From Geobacillus thermocatenulatus (GTDB lineage Bacteria > Bacillota > Bacilli > Bacillales > Anoxybacillaceae): a DNA stretch of 64,000 nucleotides. The translations under genes and the position numbers were made by a program. The notes under the pieces are model-generated. The model was given only the letters and a program-made list of their open reading frames with translations, made no database searches and had not been told where the DNA came from. Positions 18,374 to 26,016 of the stretch are shown piece by piece (position 1 is the stretch's first letter; each line of letters starts with the position of its first letter). The stretch is taken from contig NZ_NEWK01000002.1 of the NCBI RefSeq assembly GCF_002217655.1, positions 1,489,164-1,553,163 on the forward strand, written 5' to 3'.

Positions 18374-18419
18374 TTAATATAAAAAGTAAATAATAAATAT
18401 TTTTAGAAGAGGTGATCTT

Positions 18420-18716
18420 ATGAATCTAAAATCAATAGGTAATGAGCTTAGACACATAGGTCAAGAGTTTAAACAAGGTTGGAAAGACGAGATGAACATC
18501 GTTAAAAAATCGGCTAAACAAGCGTTTGAAGATACCTATGGATTAAGTGCAGCTATTGGAACAGGATATGGAATAAATGAAGCTAGAGTTTCTGGAAAGC
18601 CAATTTCCGGAGCTGTAAAAGGGGCTATAAAAGGTTCTGCTGTTGAGTTTTTAGTTCGTTTCACTATCAATTTAGTAGATAATCAACTTAAATATAATCA
18701 TGGAGTCAAAAAGTAA
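18420..18716 (+). CDS. small glycine-rich hypothetical protein
   Basis: The protein has 98 residues and a clear AGAGGTGATC site. The first 45 residues are a charged amphipathic helix (IGNELRHIGQEFKQGWKDEM). The middle (SAAIGTGYGINEARVSGKPI, then SGAVKGAIKGSAVEFLVRF) is rich in Gly and Ala in a glycine-zipper-like pattern that could insert into membranes. There is no signal peptide or Cys. I do not recognise a family. The divergent two-TM protein and the exporter at 19248 make a bacteriocin-like role possible; this is speculation. A hairpin with arms ATCCTGCTT and AAGCAGGAT follows at 18739-18776. Confidence 0.55.
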   Translation: MNLKSIGNELRHIGQEFKQGWKDEMNIVKKSAKQAFEDTYGLSAAIGTGYGINEARVSGKPISGAVKGAIKGSAVEFLVRFTINLVDNQLKYNHGVKK

Positions 18717-18887
18717 TCGTATTTTTTCATTATCCATATATCCTGCTTGGCACCAAAGAATGTGTTAAGCAGGATAGTTGAGCAACACCCAAACTTGACG
18801 TTTGCTTCGTAAGTAGGTACATAGACAGCACTTATGTTTCTCCAGAGAAAAGTGCCATCGAGCCCGTTGCTTCCTCAGGAGGTATCT

Positions 18888-19034
18888 ATGGTGAAAATTT
18901 TTTATTCTAATTATCCATGATGTAAAAATAATAGATGAGGATAAAAACGTACAACCATTAAGAAAAAACATTGATGATAACAAATGGGAACTAGATGGCA
19001 TTAATACATCATTAAAATATCAATTTACCTGAAT
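18888..19034 (+). pseudogene. gene remnant cut by a 170-bp element
   Basis: AGGAGGTATCT precedes an ATG at 18888 that reads MVKIFYSNYP and then stops. Shifting by one base continues as DVKIIDEDKNVQPLRKNI and DDNKWELDGINTSLKYQF up to the element that begins at 19028. The good ribosome site and the amino-acid-like sequence suggest a real gene that has both frameshifted and lost its 3' part. The function is unknown. The rest of 18717-19027 shows only a hairpin near 18740 and no other gene. Confidence 0.4.
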
Positions 19035-19197
19035 CCGTGATAAAGACGCGTTCAAAGCTGCCAAGAAAACTGGATCAATCAACAAAATATTGCACTCGGG
19101 GTTCTTCACCTAATAGGTGAACATTCGAAATGGAGTCGAAGTCTCGACACGATTGGGTTTCCCAGCATTTTTGATGCACTTCTGTCACGGATTCAGG
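19028..19197 (+). mobile_element. 170-bp MITE-like element, copy A
   Basis: The ends are CCTGAATCCGTGA (19028-19040) and its complement TCACGGATTCAGG (19185-19197). An internal palindrome TTCACCTAATAGGTGAA lies near the middle. The whole 170 bp recurs at 23516-23685 in inverted orientation, and base by base I find no difference. It carries no gene. No clear target duplication is visible. Confidence 0.8.
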
Positions 19198-19247
19198 TTT
19201 TTTTCATGCTGGCAAACACTCTCACTCTATTATAGAGGTGAACATTT

Positions 19248-20483
19248 ATGAAACAACAAATTATTTTTAATCGAAATTTTGCTTTTATATGGTCAGCTTC
19301 CTTATTATCAGGGATAGGAGACTCAATTATGTCTATAGCTGTACTATGGGGAGTTTATTCGTTTACCCAGTCACCGATTGCACTAGGAATAGTAACCTTG
19401 GCACAACTTTTACCAATCATAATCTTTTCGTTTTATTCGGGAGTCTTAGCAGATACATATAGTACAAAAAAAATAATGATATACTCTGATATAGCACGAT
19501 TTTTATTATTACTATTTTTGATTATTTTTTGGTCTTTCGGGTTCAATAGTAAGCTAATTTTACTTTACATAACTGTGTTTTTTTTATCTGTTTTCTCTTC
19601 TTTTTTTGATCCAAGTTTTCAAACGACTATCAAACAAATTGTTAGGAAGGAAGATCTTATCAATGCAAATAGTTGGTTTCAATTTTCTAGAAATTTCTCA
19701 AGATTATTTGGACTAATGTTGGGTGGAATCTTGGTAGAAACCTTAGGTATAGTAAATTCATTTATAATTAACGCCTTGTCTTTTTTAATATCTGCAATAT
19801 TACTATTTCTTTCGGAAATTCCATACGAAAAACAAGCTCTTGTTTCAAAAAAAATTTCTCACCATTTTATAGATTCTTTGAAATATTTAAAAACTGCTCC
19901 GAATACCCTAAAACAATCGCTTTGGTATATTATTATTATTAATTTTTCAGTGGCGCCATTAAGTATAATAATGACGATACTTGCTGATAAAACTGAGTAT
20001 GATTCTCTTGGTTTAGGAGTATTTAATACAGCTCTTGCGATCGGTTCAATTTTGGGTGCTTTTTTTGCTCCTAAGTTGAAAAAAAAATCCAAAGATTCAT
20101 CTATAATATTTTATTACATCACTTTTTATTGCACATTTGTTTTTTTGGCCACTTGCTTCAAAAACCTGTTCTTAGGGTCTTTATTCTTTTTTCTCTCGGG
20201 AGTCTTTTCTAGTGTGACATTAATTTTTGTCAATACAATAATGCAAAGAGATACTGATATAAAATTTATAGGAAAAATAAGTAGCTTTAGATCAATGGCT
20301 CTAAGGATTCCTCCTCCTATAATTGCTTTGGTATACGGTTGGGTTGTTTTGAAATTAGGTTTAATAATATCTACACTATTTATTCAATTAATTACATTAT
20401 CACTTTGTTTTATTATTAAAATAAAGTATAAGGAAAGAAGTGATGAAAAGTGTATAGTGAGCCAGTCTTCCTCGATAAAATAG
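19248..20483 (+). CDS. MFS exporter
   Basis: The protein has 411 residues with about twelve hydrophobic helices and an AGAGGTGAAC site before the ATG. The opening (NRNFAFIWSASLLSGIGDSI) and the loop GVLADTYSTKKIMIYSD, which corresponds to the MFS motif A between helices 2 and 3, place it with the MFS_3/macrolide-efflux-like exporters. The DNA is strongly AT-rich compared with genes after 24 kb, suggesting a different origin. It is in a group with the peptide gene at 18420 and the small gene overlapping its end, so export of a peptide or drug is plausible; the substrate is unknown. Confidence 0.8.
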   Translation: MKQQIIFNRNFAFIWSASLLSGIGDSIMSIAVLWGVYSFTQSPIALGIVTLAQLLPIIIFSFYSGVLADTYSTKKIMIYSDIARFLLLLFLIIFWSFGFNSKLILLYITVFFLSVFSSFFDPSFQTTIKQIVRKEDLINANSWFQFSRNFSRLFGLMLGGILVETLGIVNSFIINALSFLISAILLFLSEIPYEKQALVSKKISHHFIDSLKYLKTAPNTLKQSLWYIIIINFSVAPLSIIMTILADKTEYDSLGLGVFNTALAIGSILGAFFAPKLKKKSKDSSIIFYYITFYCTFVFLATCFKNLFLGSLFFFLSGVFSSVTLIFVNTIMQRDTDIKFIGKISSFRSMALRIPPPIIALVYGWVVLKLGLIISTLFIQLITLSLCFIIKIKYKERSDEKCIVSQSSSIK

Positions 20484-20815
20484 TTAAATATTTAGATAAT
20501 AAATTTTTTGAAAAAAAAGCTAATGCTTACGAAGGAATTTTTGATTTGAAAGTAGTACACCATTTTAAGAATGAGTATTTAAATAGTGAGGGGTTAATAA
20601 AAGAAAAAAATAAAGGATTATATTACTTTGCATTTGAAGAATACGTGGATCAAAAGGTGCGACCTTTTGATGATTCTATAAAAAATTCTTTAGAGTTAAA
20701 ACGTTTTCCAGTATCAGATAAAGAAATACTTTCTTTAAAAGAGTTAGAAGCAATACTTCCTAGTTCGAAAGTAAACCATAAAGAACGTGTTGCAAAACGC
20801 ATAACAAATGCATAA
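20450..20815 (+). CDS. hypothetical protein, partner of the MFS exporter
   Basis: A GTG at 20450 starts a 121-residue frame overlapping the end of the MFS gene by 34 bp, with AAGGAAAG upstream. The sequence is charged and helical (VKYLDNKFFEKKANAYEGIF; DKEILSLKELEAILPSSKV), without membrane segments. The overlap and equal AT-richness indicate co-transcription with the exporter. No family was recognised. Its C-terminus (KERVAKRITNA) stops just before IS debris at 20829, so it may be shortened. Confidence 0.5.
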   Translation: MYSEPVFLDKIVKYLDNKFFEKKANAYEGIFDLKVVHHFKNEYLNSEGLIKEKNKGLYYFAFEEYVDQKVRPFDDSIKNSLELKRFPVSDKEILSLKELEAILPSSKVNHKERVAKRITNA

Positions 20816-20828
20816 ATGCACATAAAAA

Positions 20829-21050
20829 TCCACCACCTTGGAAATCATATACAGTGACCAAAAAAACAACTCTCCAAGGGGTGGACACTATTATGATTTC
20901 CAATTGGAAAACACAAACCGAATCGGGAAATCTTTCATGACATTCACCTACTTGATGAAAAGTCGTTAACGTCGTTTTCCCTTATCGTATCCATGGTTTG
21001 CGACTATTGTAAAGATGTTTTGTCACGGATTCAGGTACTCATCTACAGTT
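20829..21050. mobile_element. IS relic upstream of fixC
   Basis: An inverted pair, TCCACCACCTTGGA (20829-20842) and TCCAAGGGGTGGA (20872-20884), is followed by a short open stretch reading FHDIHLLDEKSLTSFSLIV and then DVLSRIQ, which ends in TCACGGATTCAGG (21023-21035), the same terminal motif as the 170-bp elements. At about 21051 it joins the tail of fixB directly. It is therefore the scar of the event that removed fixA and most of fixB. Confidence 0.5.
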
Positions 21051-21098
21051 CCTAAAATAAAGGCGGCAGCTGGAGCGAAGGAGGGGGATTGCCAATGA
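21051..21098 (+). pseudogene. fixB (etfA) 3' remnant
   Basis: Only the last 15 or so codons remain, reading PKIKAAAGAKEGDCQ and then TGA at 21096-21098. The TGA overlaps the fixC ATG (ATGA), the normal coupling of fixB and fixC. The tail matches the usual lysine/alanine-rich end of the electron-transfer flavoprotein alpha subunit. Everything upstream, including fixA, has been replaced by IS debris. Confidence 0.55.
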
Positions 21099-22391
21099 CT
21101 GAAAAATTTGATTGTATCGTCGTTGGTGCAGGTCCGGCTGGTACGGCTTGTGCGTATGAACTAGCAAAAGGAGGGGTAAACGTACTATTGCTTGAGCGTG
21201 GCGAATACCCAGGCGCGAAAAACGTCATGGGCGGTGTATTGTACCGCAAAATGATGGAAGATATTATTCCAGAGTTTTATAAAGAAGCACCGCTCGAACG
21301 CCCAATTGTCGAGCAGCGATTTATGATGATGGATAAAGAATCGGCTGTGACGTTCAGCTATAAAGGAATTGGAGTGGGGGCGTGAGCCGTATAACAACTT
21401 TACCGTATTGCGGGCGAAGTTTGACCAATGGTTTGCGGAAAAAGCAGTGGAACAAGGGGCGCTTCTCGTTTGTGAGACCGTAGCGGTCGAATGTATCGTC
21501 GAAAACGGGCGCGTCGTTGGCGTTCGGACGGATCGGCCAGATGGCGATATTTATGCCGATGTCGTCGTATTAGCGGACGGCGTCAACTCCCTTTTAGCAA
21601 AACAGCTCGGCTTCCATCGTGAATGGCGGCCAGATGAAGTCGCTTTAGCGACGATGGAAATTTTAAAGCTAGATAAAACCGTCATTGAAGACCGCTTTAA
21701 TCTCGAGCCAAACCAAGGCTGTACGATCGAGATTTTTGGCGATGCGACGAAAGGAATTGTTGGTACGGGCTTTTTATATACGAATAAAGACACGCTTAGC
21801 ATTGGTGTCGGAACGCTGTTATCTGGGCTGATTAAGCATAAAATGAAACCGTATGATTTGCTTGAATACGTGAAAAATCACCCGATGATTCGTCCGTACA
21901 TTCAAGGAAGCGAGCCGGTCGAATATTTGGCGCATTTAATTCCAGAAGGCGGCTATCATTCGATTCCGAAAGTTGCGGGCAACGGGGTGCTCGTCGTCGG
22001 CGACGCTGCACAGCTTGTCAACGCGATTCATCGCGAAGGATCGAATATGGCGATGACATCTGGCCGACTAGCAGCGGAAACGATCATCATGGCGAAGGCG
22101 CAAAACGACTTTTCCGAAAGCATGCTTGACCAGTACCGGATGAAGTTGATGGAAAGCTTTATCGGGCAAGATTTGAAAAAATATAAAGACGCGACGCATC
22201 ATTTTGAGCGATTCCCGCAATATTTTGAGCAATATATCCCGATGATGAACCGCGCCGCAAGCCAAATGTTTACGGTCGACGGCGCATCAAAATGGGAAAA
22301 ACAGAAAAAAATTTGGCGTGACCTCGGCTCGACGAAACAGAAGTTTAAGCTGGCGCGCGATATGATGAAAGCATGGAAGGTGATGAAATGA
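21095..22391 (+). pseudogene. fixC: FixC, ETF-quinone oxidoreductase-like, frameshifted
   Basis: The start ATG at 21095 follows GGAGGGGG. The N-terminus has the FAD-binding fold (CIVVGAGPAGTACAYELAKG, then VLLLERGE). Near 21369 one extra T turns what should be KGMEWGREPYNN into KGIGVGA and a stop; the correct frame then continues to 22391 with the rest of the FixC/ETF-QO body (VLVVGDAAQLVNAIHREGSN is the second FAD-contacting motif). The protein would have about 431 residues if intact. It normally passes electrons from the FixAB flavoprotein to the quinone pool. With fixAB missing too, the operon is dead or decaying, unless the extra base is a sequencing error. Confidence 0.85.
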
Positions 22392-22675
22392 TGAAGGCGC
22401 AAACGATCGAAGAAAAGCAATATTTAGTCCGCTTTAACGCGGATACGAAATCGCATCTTCACGTGCTTGACCCGAATATTTGTTTAACGAAATGTCCGGA
22501 TAAAATTTGTACGATTTTTTGCCCAGCGTCTGTCTATAAATGGGAAGAAGTTCGGATGCACGTCGGCTATGAAGGGTGTCATGAGTGCGGCAGCTGTCGC
22601 ATCGGCTGTCCGTATGAAAACATTCAATGGGAATATCCACGCGGCGGCTACGGCATCGTCTTCCGTCTGGGGTGA
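22388..22675 (+). CDS. fixX: FixX, ferredoxin-like protein
   Basis: The ATG at 22388 overlaps the fixC stop (ATGA). The product has 95 residues. It has a ferredoxin-like C-terminus with the cluster-binding pattern CHECGSCRIGCPYENIQWEY and an earlier Cys series (CLTKCPDKICTIFCPASVY). The closing PRGGYGIVFRLG is typical for FixX/ETF-QO C-terminal domains. It would bind one iron-sulfur cluster and act with FixC. The gene itself looks intact although its partners are broken. Confidence 0.88.
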   Translation: MMKAQTIEEKQYLVRFNADTKSHLHVLDPNICLTKCPDKICTIFCPASVYKWEEVRMHVGYEGCHECGSCRIGCPYENIQWEYPRGGYGIVFRLG

Positions 22676-22680
22676 TCGCC

Positions 22681-22881
22681 ATGTTTCACATCGGAGACTG
22701 CGTCGTCTATACGGATGGAACGAGAGGAATTGTGTTAGAAGTGACTGCCGATCGTTGCCACGTCTTATGGGAAGACTACTTCGTCAGCTGGGAGAAAAAA
22801 GAACTGTTAAAAGTCGATGAAGAGCTAACAAAAAAACAAACAATTCGCGTTTCTTCTCATGTGAGCCACCCTTTATCGTAG
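22681..22881 (+). CDS. small hypothetical protein after fixX
   Basis: The protein has 66 residues; the ATG at 22681 has GGGGTGAT upstream and starts 5 bp after the fixX stop, so it is in the same operon. The sequence (MFHIGDCVVYTDGTRGIVLE, then CHVLWEDYFVSWEKKELLKV) looks like a small beta-barrel (SH3/KOW-like) fold. The function is unknown. A strong terminator begins within its last codons. Confidence 0.6.
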   Translation: MFHIGDCVVYTDGTRGIVLEVTADRCHVLWEDYFVSWEKKELLKVDEELTKKQTIRVSSHVSHPLS

Positions 22882-22892
22882 GGTGGTTTTTT
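22866..22892 (+). terminator. terminator of the fix operon
   Basis: CCACCCTTT and GGGTGG form a short stem around TATCGTA and are followed by TTTTTTG. Confidence 0.8.
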
Positions 22893-22926
22893 GTTTCTTT
22901 ATATACAATTTATTCTAAAAAAGGGG

Positions 22927-22954
22927 TTGACGTATAATTTTTTTTTTTTATGAT
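22927..22954 (+). promoter_or_regulatory. probable promoter upstream of the 92-residue membrane protein
   Basis: TTGACG (22927-22932) and TATGAT (22949-22954) are 16 bp apart with a run of T between them. The next good start is at 23107. Confidence 0.5.
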
Positions 22955-23106
22955 TATTTTACGAACTATACAAGTTGCCATTTTGCTTTACATCCTGTCG
23001 ATCACTTGCCGTGTTGTATTTATAGTCGACTTGTATAGAGAGAACAGAGGAAACGAAAAATCAGAAATTTTTATTGCAATTTCATTTGCAAAAAAGGGGG
23101 GGAATA

Positions 23107-23385
23107 ATGCGAAAAGCTATATTGTTTACGATAATAAGCGCGTGTTTTTATTTTTGTTTATATTTCGTAACATTGTGGGGCATTAATCACTATGAATCTC
23201 TAAAAACGTTCAATATCATTTCAATTTTTCCTATTATCCTTACTACGGTACTTGCTTTTTTATTGGGAATTATTATAAAGATAAATTTTACAAACGACAT
23301 ATCTGATAGAAATTTGTTAGCTGTCATACTAGTTGTTGGTCTTATCGTGTATTTAGCAGTTATATCTGTTGAGTATATGAGATGA
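23107..23385 (+). CDS. small membrane protein
   Basis: The protein has 92 residues and starts at the ATG at 23107 after AAAGGGGGG. Three hydrophobic helices are visible: AILFTIISACFYFCLYFVTL (about 4-23), ISIFPIILTTVLAFLLGIII (about 38-57) and LLAVILVVGLIVYLAVISVE (about 69-88). The family is unknown. It is isolated between the fix terminator and an inverted 170-bp element, and its AT-rich base use matches the peptide/MFS group rather than the flanks. Confidence 0.55.
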   Translation: MRKAILFTIISACFYFCLYFVTLWGINHYESLKTFNIISIFPIILTTVLAFLLGIIIKINFTNDISDRNLLAVILVVGLIVYLAVISVEYMR

Positions 23386-23515
23386 AGATTTTTGTAAAAA
23401 CGCTCATGAGAAGATTTCGTTCCCCATCTAAGCATGAAAGTAGTCTCATGTGGATTCATTATTTTTAGATAAATGTGGTCTCATAACAAAATCATTTTTC
23501 ATACAAAAGGAGATG

Positions 23516-23685
23516 CCTGAATCCGTGACAGAAGTGCATCAAAAATGCTGGGAAACCCAATCGTGTCGAGACTTCGACTCCATTTCGAATGTTCACCTAT
23601 TAGGTGAAGAACCCCGAGTGCAATATTTTGTTGATTGATCCAGTTTTCTTGGCAGCTTTGAACGCGTCTTTATCACGGATTCAGG
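23516..23685 (-). mobile_element. 170-bp MITE-like element, copy B (inverted)
   Basis: CCTGAATCCGTGA begins at 23516 and TCACGGATTCAGG ends at 23685. Read on the minus strand it is identical to copy A at 19028-19197. Its right end abuts the 133-bp repeat that starts at 23686, so it inserted into, or recombined with, that relic. Between 23386 and 23515 I see nothing else. Confidence 0.8.
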
Positions 23686-23818
23686 AAAATGAATAAAAAA
23701 TCCTCTCGCTCCCCTCTACTATGGTGCGAAATATGAGATGTACACAGATGTGAGAGAATCTTCGGAACATCGACCCTGTAGCTTGGCTGTCTTGAGTCAA
23801 AAGCTGACGAAGCCCTGC
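23686..23818. repeat. 133-bp direct repeat, copy B
   Basis: This matches 17726-17858 with one mismatch, including the IS end GGTGCGAAAT. After it, 23819-23966 reads on the minus strand as transposase-like debris (VPVTQRCLRNGRMSTSKCV) with no start or complete domain. Confidence 0.85.
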
Positions 23819-23966
23819 TAACACAAAAGCCTTCCGAGCGGCGTGGCGGTTTCATCCATGGGCGCTCCCATTGTACACACTTGCTTGTGGACATGCGGCC
23901 GTTTCGAAGGCACCTTTGAGTCACTGGAACGGTGTTGCTGGCACAGACCCGCTTCTGTTTCATCCA

Positions 23967-24011
23967 CAAAAAATCGCCTCTTCCCCGCCGATTCGCTGGA
24001 AAAGAGGCGAT
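23967..24011 (-). terminator. terminator of htrA
   Basis: On the minus strand ATCGCCTCTT (24011-24002) pairs with AAGAGGCGAT (23982-23973) and is followed by six T. It lies 6 bp past the htrA stop codon. Confidence 0.85.
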
Positions 24012-24017
24012 GTCTTC

Positions 24018-25223
24018 CTACGACTGGCTGCTGTCTCTCGCTTTTAAGGTGACGGACACGGTCGTCTCAAACCCGTCGCGGTAGACGGTCACGTTAATCC
24101 GGTCGCCGACCGCTGTTTTCGTATACAAATATTTGCGCAACGCGCTGACGCTGTCGATTTTCTCCCCGTTGATCGCCGTGATGACGTCTTTCGATTTCAA
24201 TCCGGCCTCGGCGGCTGGGGAGAACGGTTCGACGGACGTGATGGCCGCCCCGCTTGTGATGTTCGACGGCAACTTCAATTCATTCGTGCGGACGTCATCG
24301 GACAGATCCGCCACATCGACAAGCTGGACGCCGAGGTACGGGCGTTTGATTTTCCCGTCTTTCATCAGCTGCTCGACGATCGGTTTGACGTTCTCGCTCG
24401 GGATAGCAAAGCCGAGCCCTTCAACGCCCGTTTCGGCGATTTTCATGCTGTTGATGCCGATCACTTGCCCCGCGCTGTTGATGAGCGCGCCGCCGCTGTT
24501 GCCCGGGTTGATCGCGGCGTCCGTTTGGATGACGTCGATTTCCCAATCCCCCGCTGACGTCGAGACGGGCATCGTCCGCTTGCCGCTGACGATCCCTTCC
24601 GTCACCGTCCGCGACAAATCAAGCCCGAGCGGGTTGCCGATCGCCGCGACAGGCTCGCCGATTTCCACCTTCGACGAGTCGCCGAAGCTCGCCACTTTCG
24701 TCACTCCTTCAGCGGGGATTTTCAAGACGGCGAGGTCGGTGAGTGCATCCGCACCGACGATCTGGGCTTTCACTTTTTTCCCGTTCGCGAGCGCCACTTC
24801 GACTTTGTTCGCCCCTTCAATGACATGGTTGTTCGTCACAATGTAGGCCGCATCGCCTTCTTTTTTAAAGATGACGCCCGACCCCGTCCCCGCTTCCGTA
24901 TCTTGCGCTTGTTCGGAGAAAAAGTCGACTTGCTTTTGAATGTTGACGACGCCAACCACTGCATCCGCCACTTTATTAATGGCGGTGATCATGTTCGTGT
25001 TGACGTTCGCCGTCGGCTGCAATGGCAGCGCCTCGCTTTTTGCGGTCGTTTCCGCTGTTTTCGTTTGGGAATTCGTTTCTCCGTGCATCCATTTCGGCGC
25101 CACATACCACGTCGCCGCACTCCCAATCACCGCCCCTGCGACGGAAGCGGCAAGCCACGATACGAAGCGGCCGCGGCGTTTCGGTTCTGGCGTTGGGGTT
25201 GGTTCAAATGGCATCATGTCCAT
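24018..25223 (-). CDS. htrA: HtrA-type membrane serine protease with PDZ domain
   Basis: The protein has 401 residues; the ATG at 25223 follows GGAGGAG. After a basic cytoplasmic tail (PKRRGRF) there is one membrane anchor (about 21-43). The protease domain carries the triad His133 (VTNNHVIEG), Asp163 (ALTDLAVLKI) and Ser243 (INPGNSGGAL). A single C-terminal PDZ domain covers about 290-395. HtrA proteins degrade misfolded proteins outside the membrane. In Bacillus they answer to the CssRS secretion-stress system, and here a two-component system lies about 0.8 kb upstream, divergently. No promoter is obvious directly before the gene, so it is probably transcribed with the PepSY-type gene. Confidence 0.93.
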   Translation of the reverse strand: MDMMPFEPTPTPEPKRRGRFVSWLAASVAGAVIGSAATWYVAPKWMHGETNSQTKTAETTAKSEALPLQPTANVNTNMITAINKVADAVVGVVNIQKQVDFFSEQAQDTEAGTGSGVIFKKEGDAAYIVTNNHVIEGANKVEVALANGKKVKAQIVGADALTDLAVLKIPAEGVTKVASFGDSSKVEIGEPVAAIGNPLGLDLSRTVTEGIVSGKRTMPVSTSAGDWEIDVIQTDAAINPGNSGGALINSAGQVIGINSMKIAETGVEGLGFAIPSENVKPIVEQLMKDGKIKRPYLGVQLVDVADLSDDVRTNELKLPSNITSGAAITSVEPFSPAAEAGLKSKDVITAINGEKIDSVSALRKYLYTKTAVGDRINVTVYRDGFETTVSVTLKARDSSQS

Positions 25224-25389
25224 GGGTCATCTCCTCCTTCATGATTCCTAATCGCATATGCGGCATTTTTGCGCGAATAGCCCCCAAGCAGTGAAAAGGC
25301 GGGCGAAATACGACGATGCCACCGACATCGATCGGCCTTGCATAAAGAGAAGACCAGCGTCGCTGTTTCTTCCGGTTGTTCTGATGCAT
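25204..25389 (-). CDS. possible small ORF between the PepSY-type gene and htrA
   Basis: A 61-codon frame starts at the ATG at 25387-25389 behind GGGAGGG with good spacing, 23 bp after the PepSY-type gene, and overlaps the htrA start by 20 bp. It is basic (MHQNNRKKQRRWSSLYARP). The ribosome site and position favour translation, perhaps as a coupling peptide for htrA. There is no recognised family, and chance openness is possible in GC-rich DNA. Confidence 0.3.
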   Translation of the reverse strand: MHQNNRKKQRRWSSLYARPIDVGGIVVFRPPFHCLGAIRAKMPHMRLGIMKEEMTHGHDAI

Positions 25390-25412
25390 CGTTTCATCCC
25401 TCCCTGCGTACG

Positions 25413-25838
25413 TTATGTCGTCTCCGGCGCTGGCGTCATCCGCTTCTGCTTCCGCCTCCGTCCCGCTGCGAGCGTGCGGATCGACAGGAAAATCCCCGTC
25501 GCGGTCAAAATGATCATCGCCACCGCCGCGACATCAACCGCCCAGCGGATGTCAAGCGAACCGATTCTCCCTTCGTGCAGCTGGCGGACGAACATCATGA
25601 GCGACGATCCGCCTCCCTCGGCGCGCGGCGCCATCGGGGCCGTAGATGCCCCCGCTCCCGACGCCTGTCCCACGCCGAACGCGTTCATTCCTTCCTGCGC
25701 GGCGCGGTGCATCTCGCCGCGCTCCGCCTGGCCAATGAGCCACGGCTCAGATAGAAGAAGCCCCGTCACCGCCTCAACAAGCAAAAAGATCGAACTGATC
25801 AGCCCAATCCAAAGATGCAAATTCCTCATTTTCCTCAT
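25413..25838 (-). CDS. PepSY-associated membrane protein
   Basis: The protein has 141 residues; the start ATG at 25838 follows AAAGGAGG. The N-terminal helix (LHLWIGLISSIFLLVEAVTG, about 7-26) with the HLWIGL opening is typical of PepSY-associated TM proteins. A second helix (AVDVAAVAMIILTATGIFLS) lies near residues 100-119. Between them is a Gly/Ala/Pro-rich extracytoplasmic loop (about 30-95), and the tail is basic (RRRKQKR). Such proteins may modulate proteases or bind ligands outside the cell. It is divergent from the response regulator and upstream of htrA. The shared promoter region has paired TTTTCAC boxes. Confidence 0.75.
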   Translation of the reverse strand: MRKMRNLHLWIGLISSIFLLVEAVTGLLLSEPWLIGQAERGEMHRAAQEGMNAFGVGQASGAGASTAPMAPRAEGGGSSLMMFVRQLHEGRIGSLDIRWAVDVAAVAMIILTATGIFLSIRTLAAGRRRKQKRMTPAPETT

Positions 25839-25870
25839 CGCCGTTTGCCTCCTTTTCCTCTTCGTCCATC

Positions 25871-25904
25871 ATGATAGCCAAGGAAGGTGAAAAAATGGTG
25901 AAAA
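25871..25904 (-). promoter_or_regulatory. operator and promoter of the PepSY-htrA unit
   Basis: On the minus strand two TTTTCACC octamers (25904-25897 and 25893-25886), 11 bp apart, lie about ten bases upstream of a TATCAT -10 (25876-25871). The arrangement mirrors the one before the response regulator and suggests binding of an OmpR-family regulator dimer on one face of the helix. Confidence 0.6.
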
Positions 25905-25947
25905 TTCTTTTTGAGAGAACAGCCTTCTGCGCGGCGAATGGGCTGCG

Positions 25948-25982
25948 TTTTCACCGTTTTTTCACGAACGATTTGATATGAT
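25948..25982 (+). promoter_or_regulatory. operator and promoter of the response regulator
   Basis: TTTTCACC (25948-25955) and TTTTCACG (25959-25966), 11 bp apart, precede a TATGAT -10 (25977-25982). No good -35 is present, as expected for an activator-dependent promoter. Confidence 0.6.
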
Positions 25983-26016
25983 AAGAAGGAAGAGAGACAG
26001 AACGGGAGGAATGGCG

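Noticed and set aside
22950-23186. A 78-codon plus-strand frame over the membrane protein region
   Set aside because: No ribosome site, overlaps the better gene at 23107 in another frame, and its sequence looks random.
24133-24846. Long open frame opposite htrA
   Set aside because: A shadow of the real gene, caused by GC-rich codon bias; no ribosome site.
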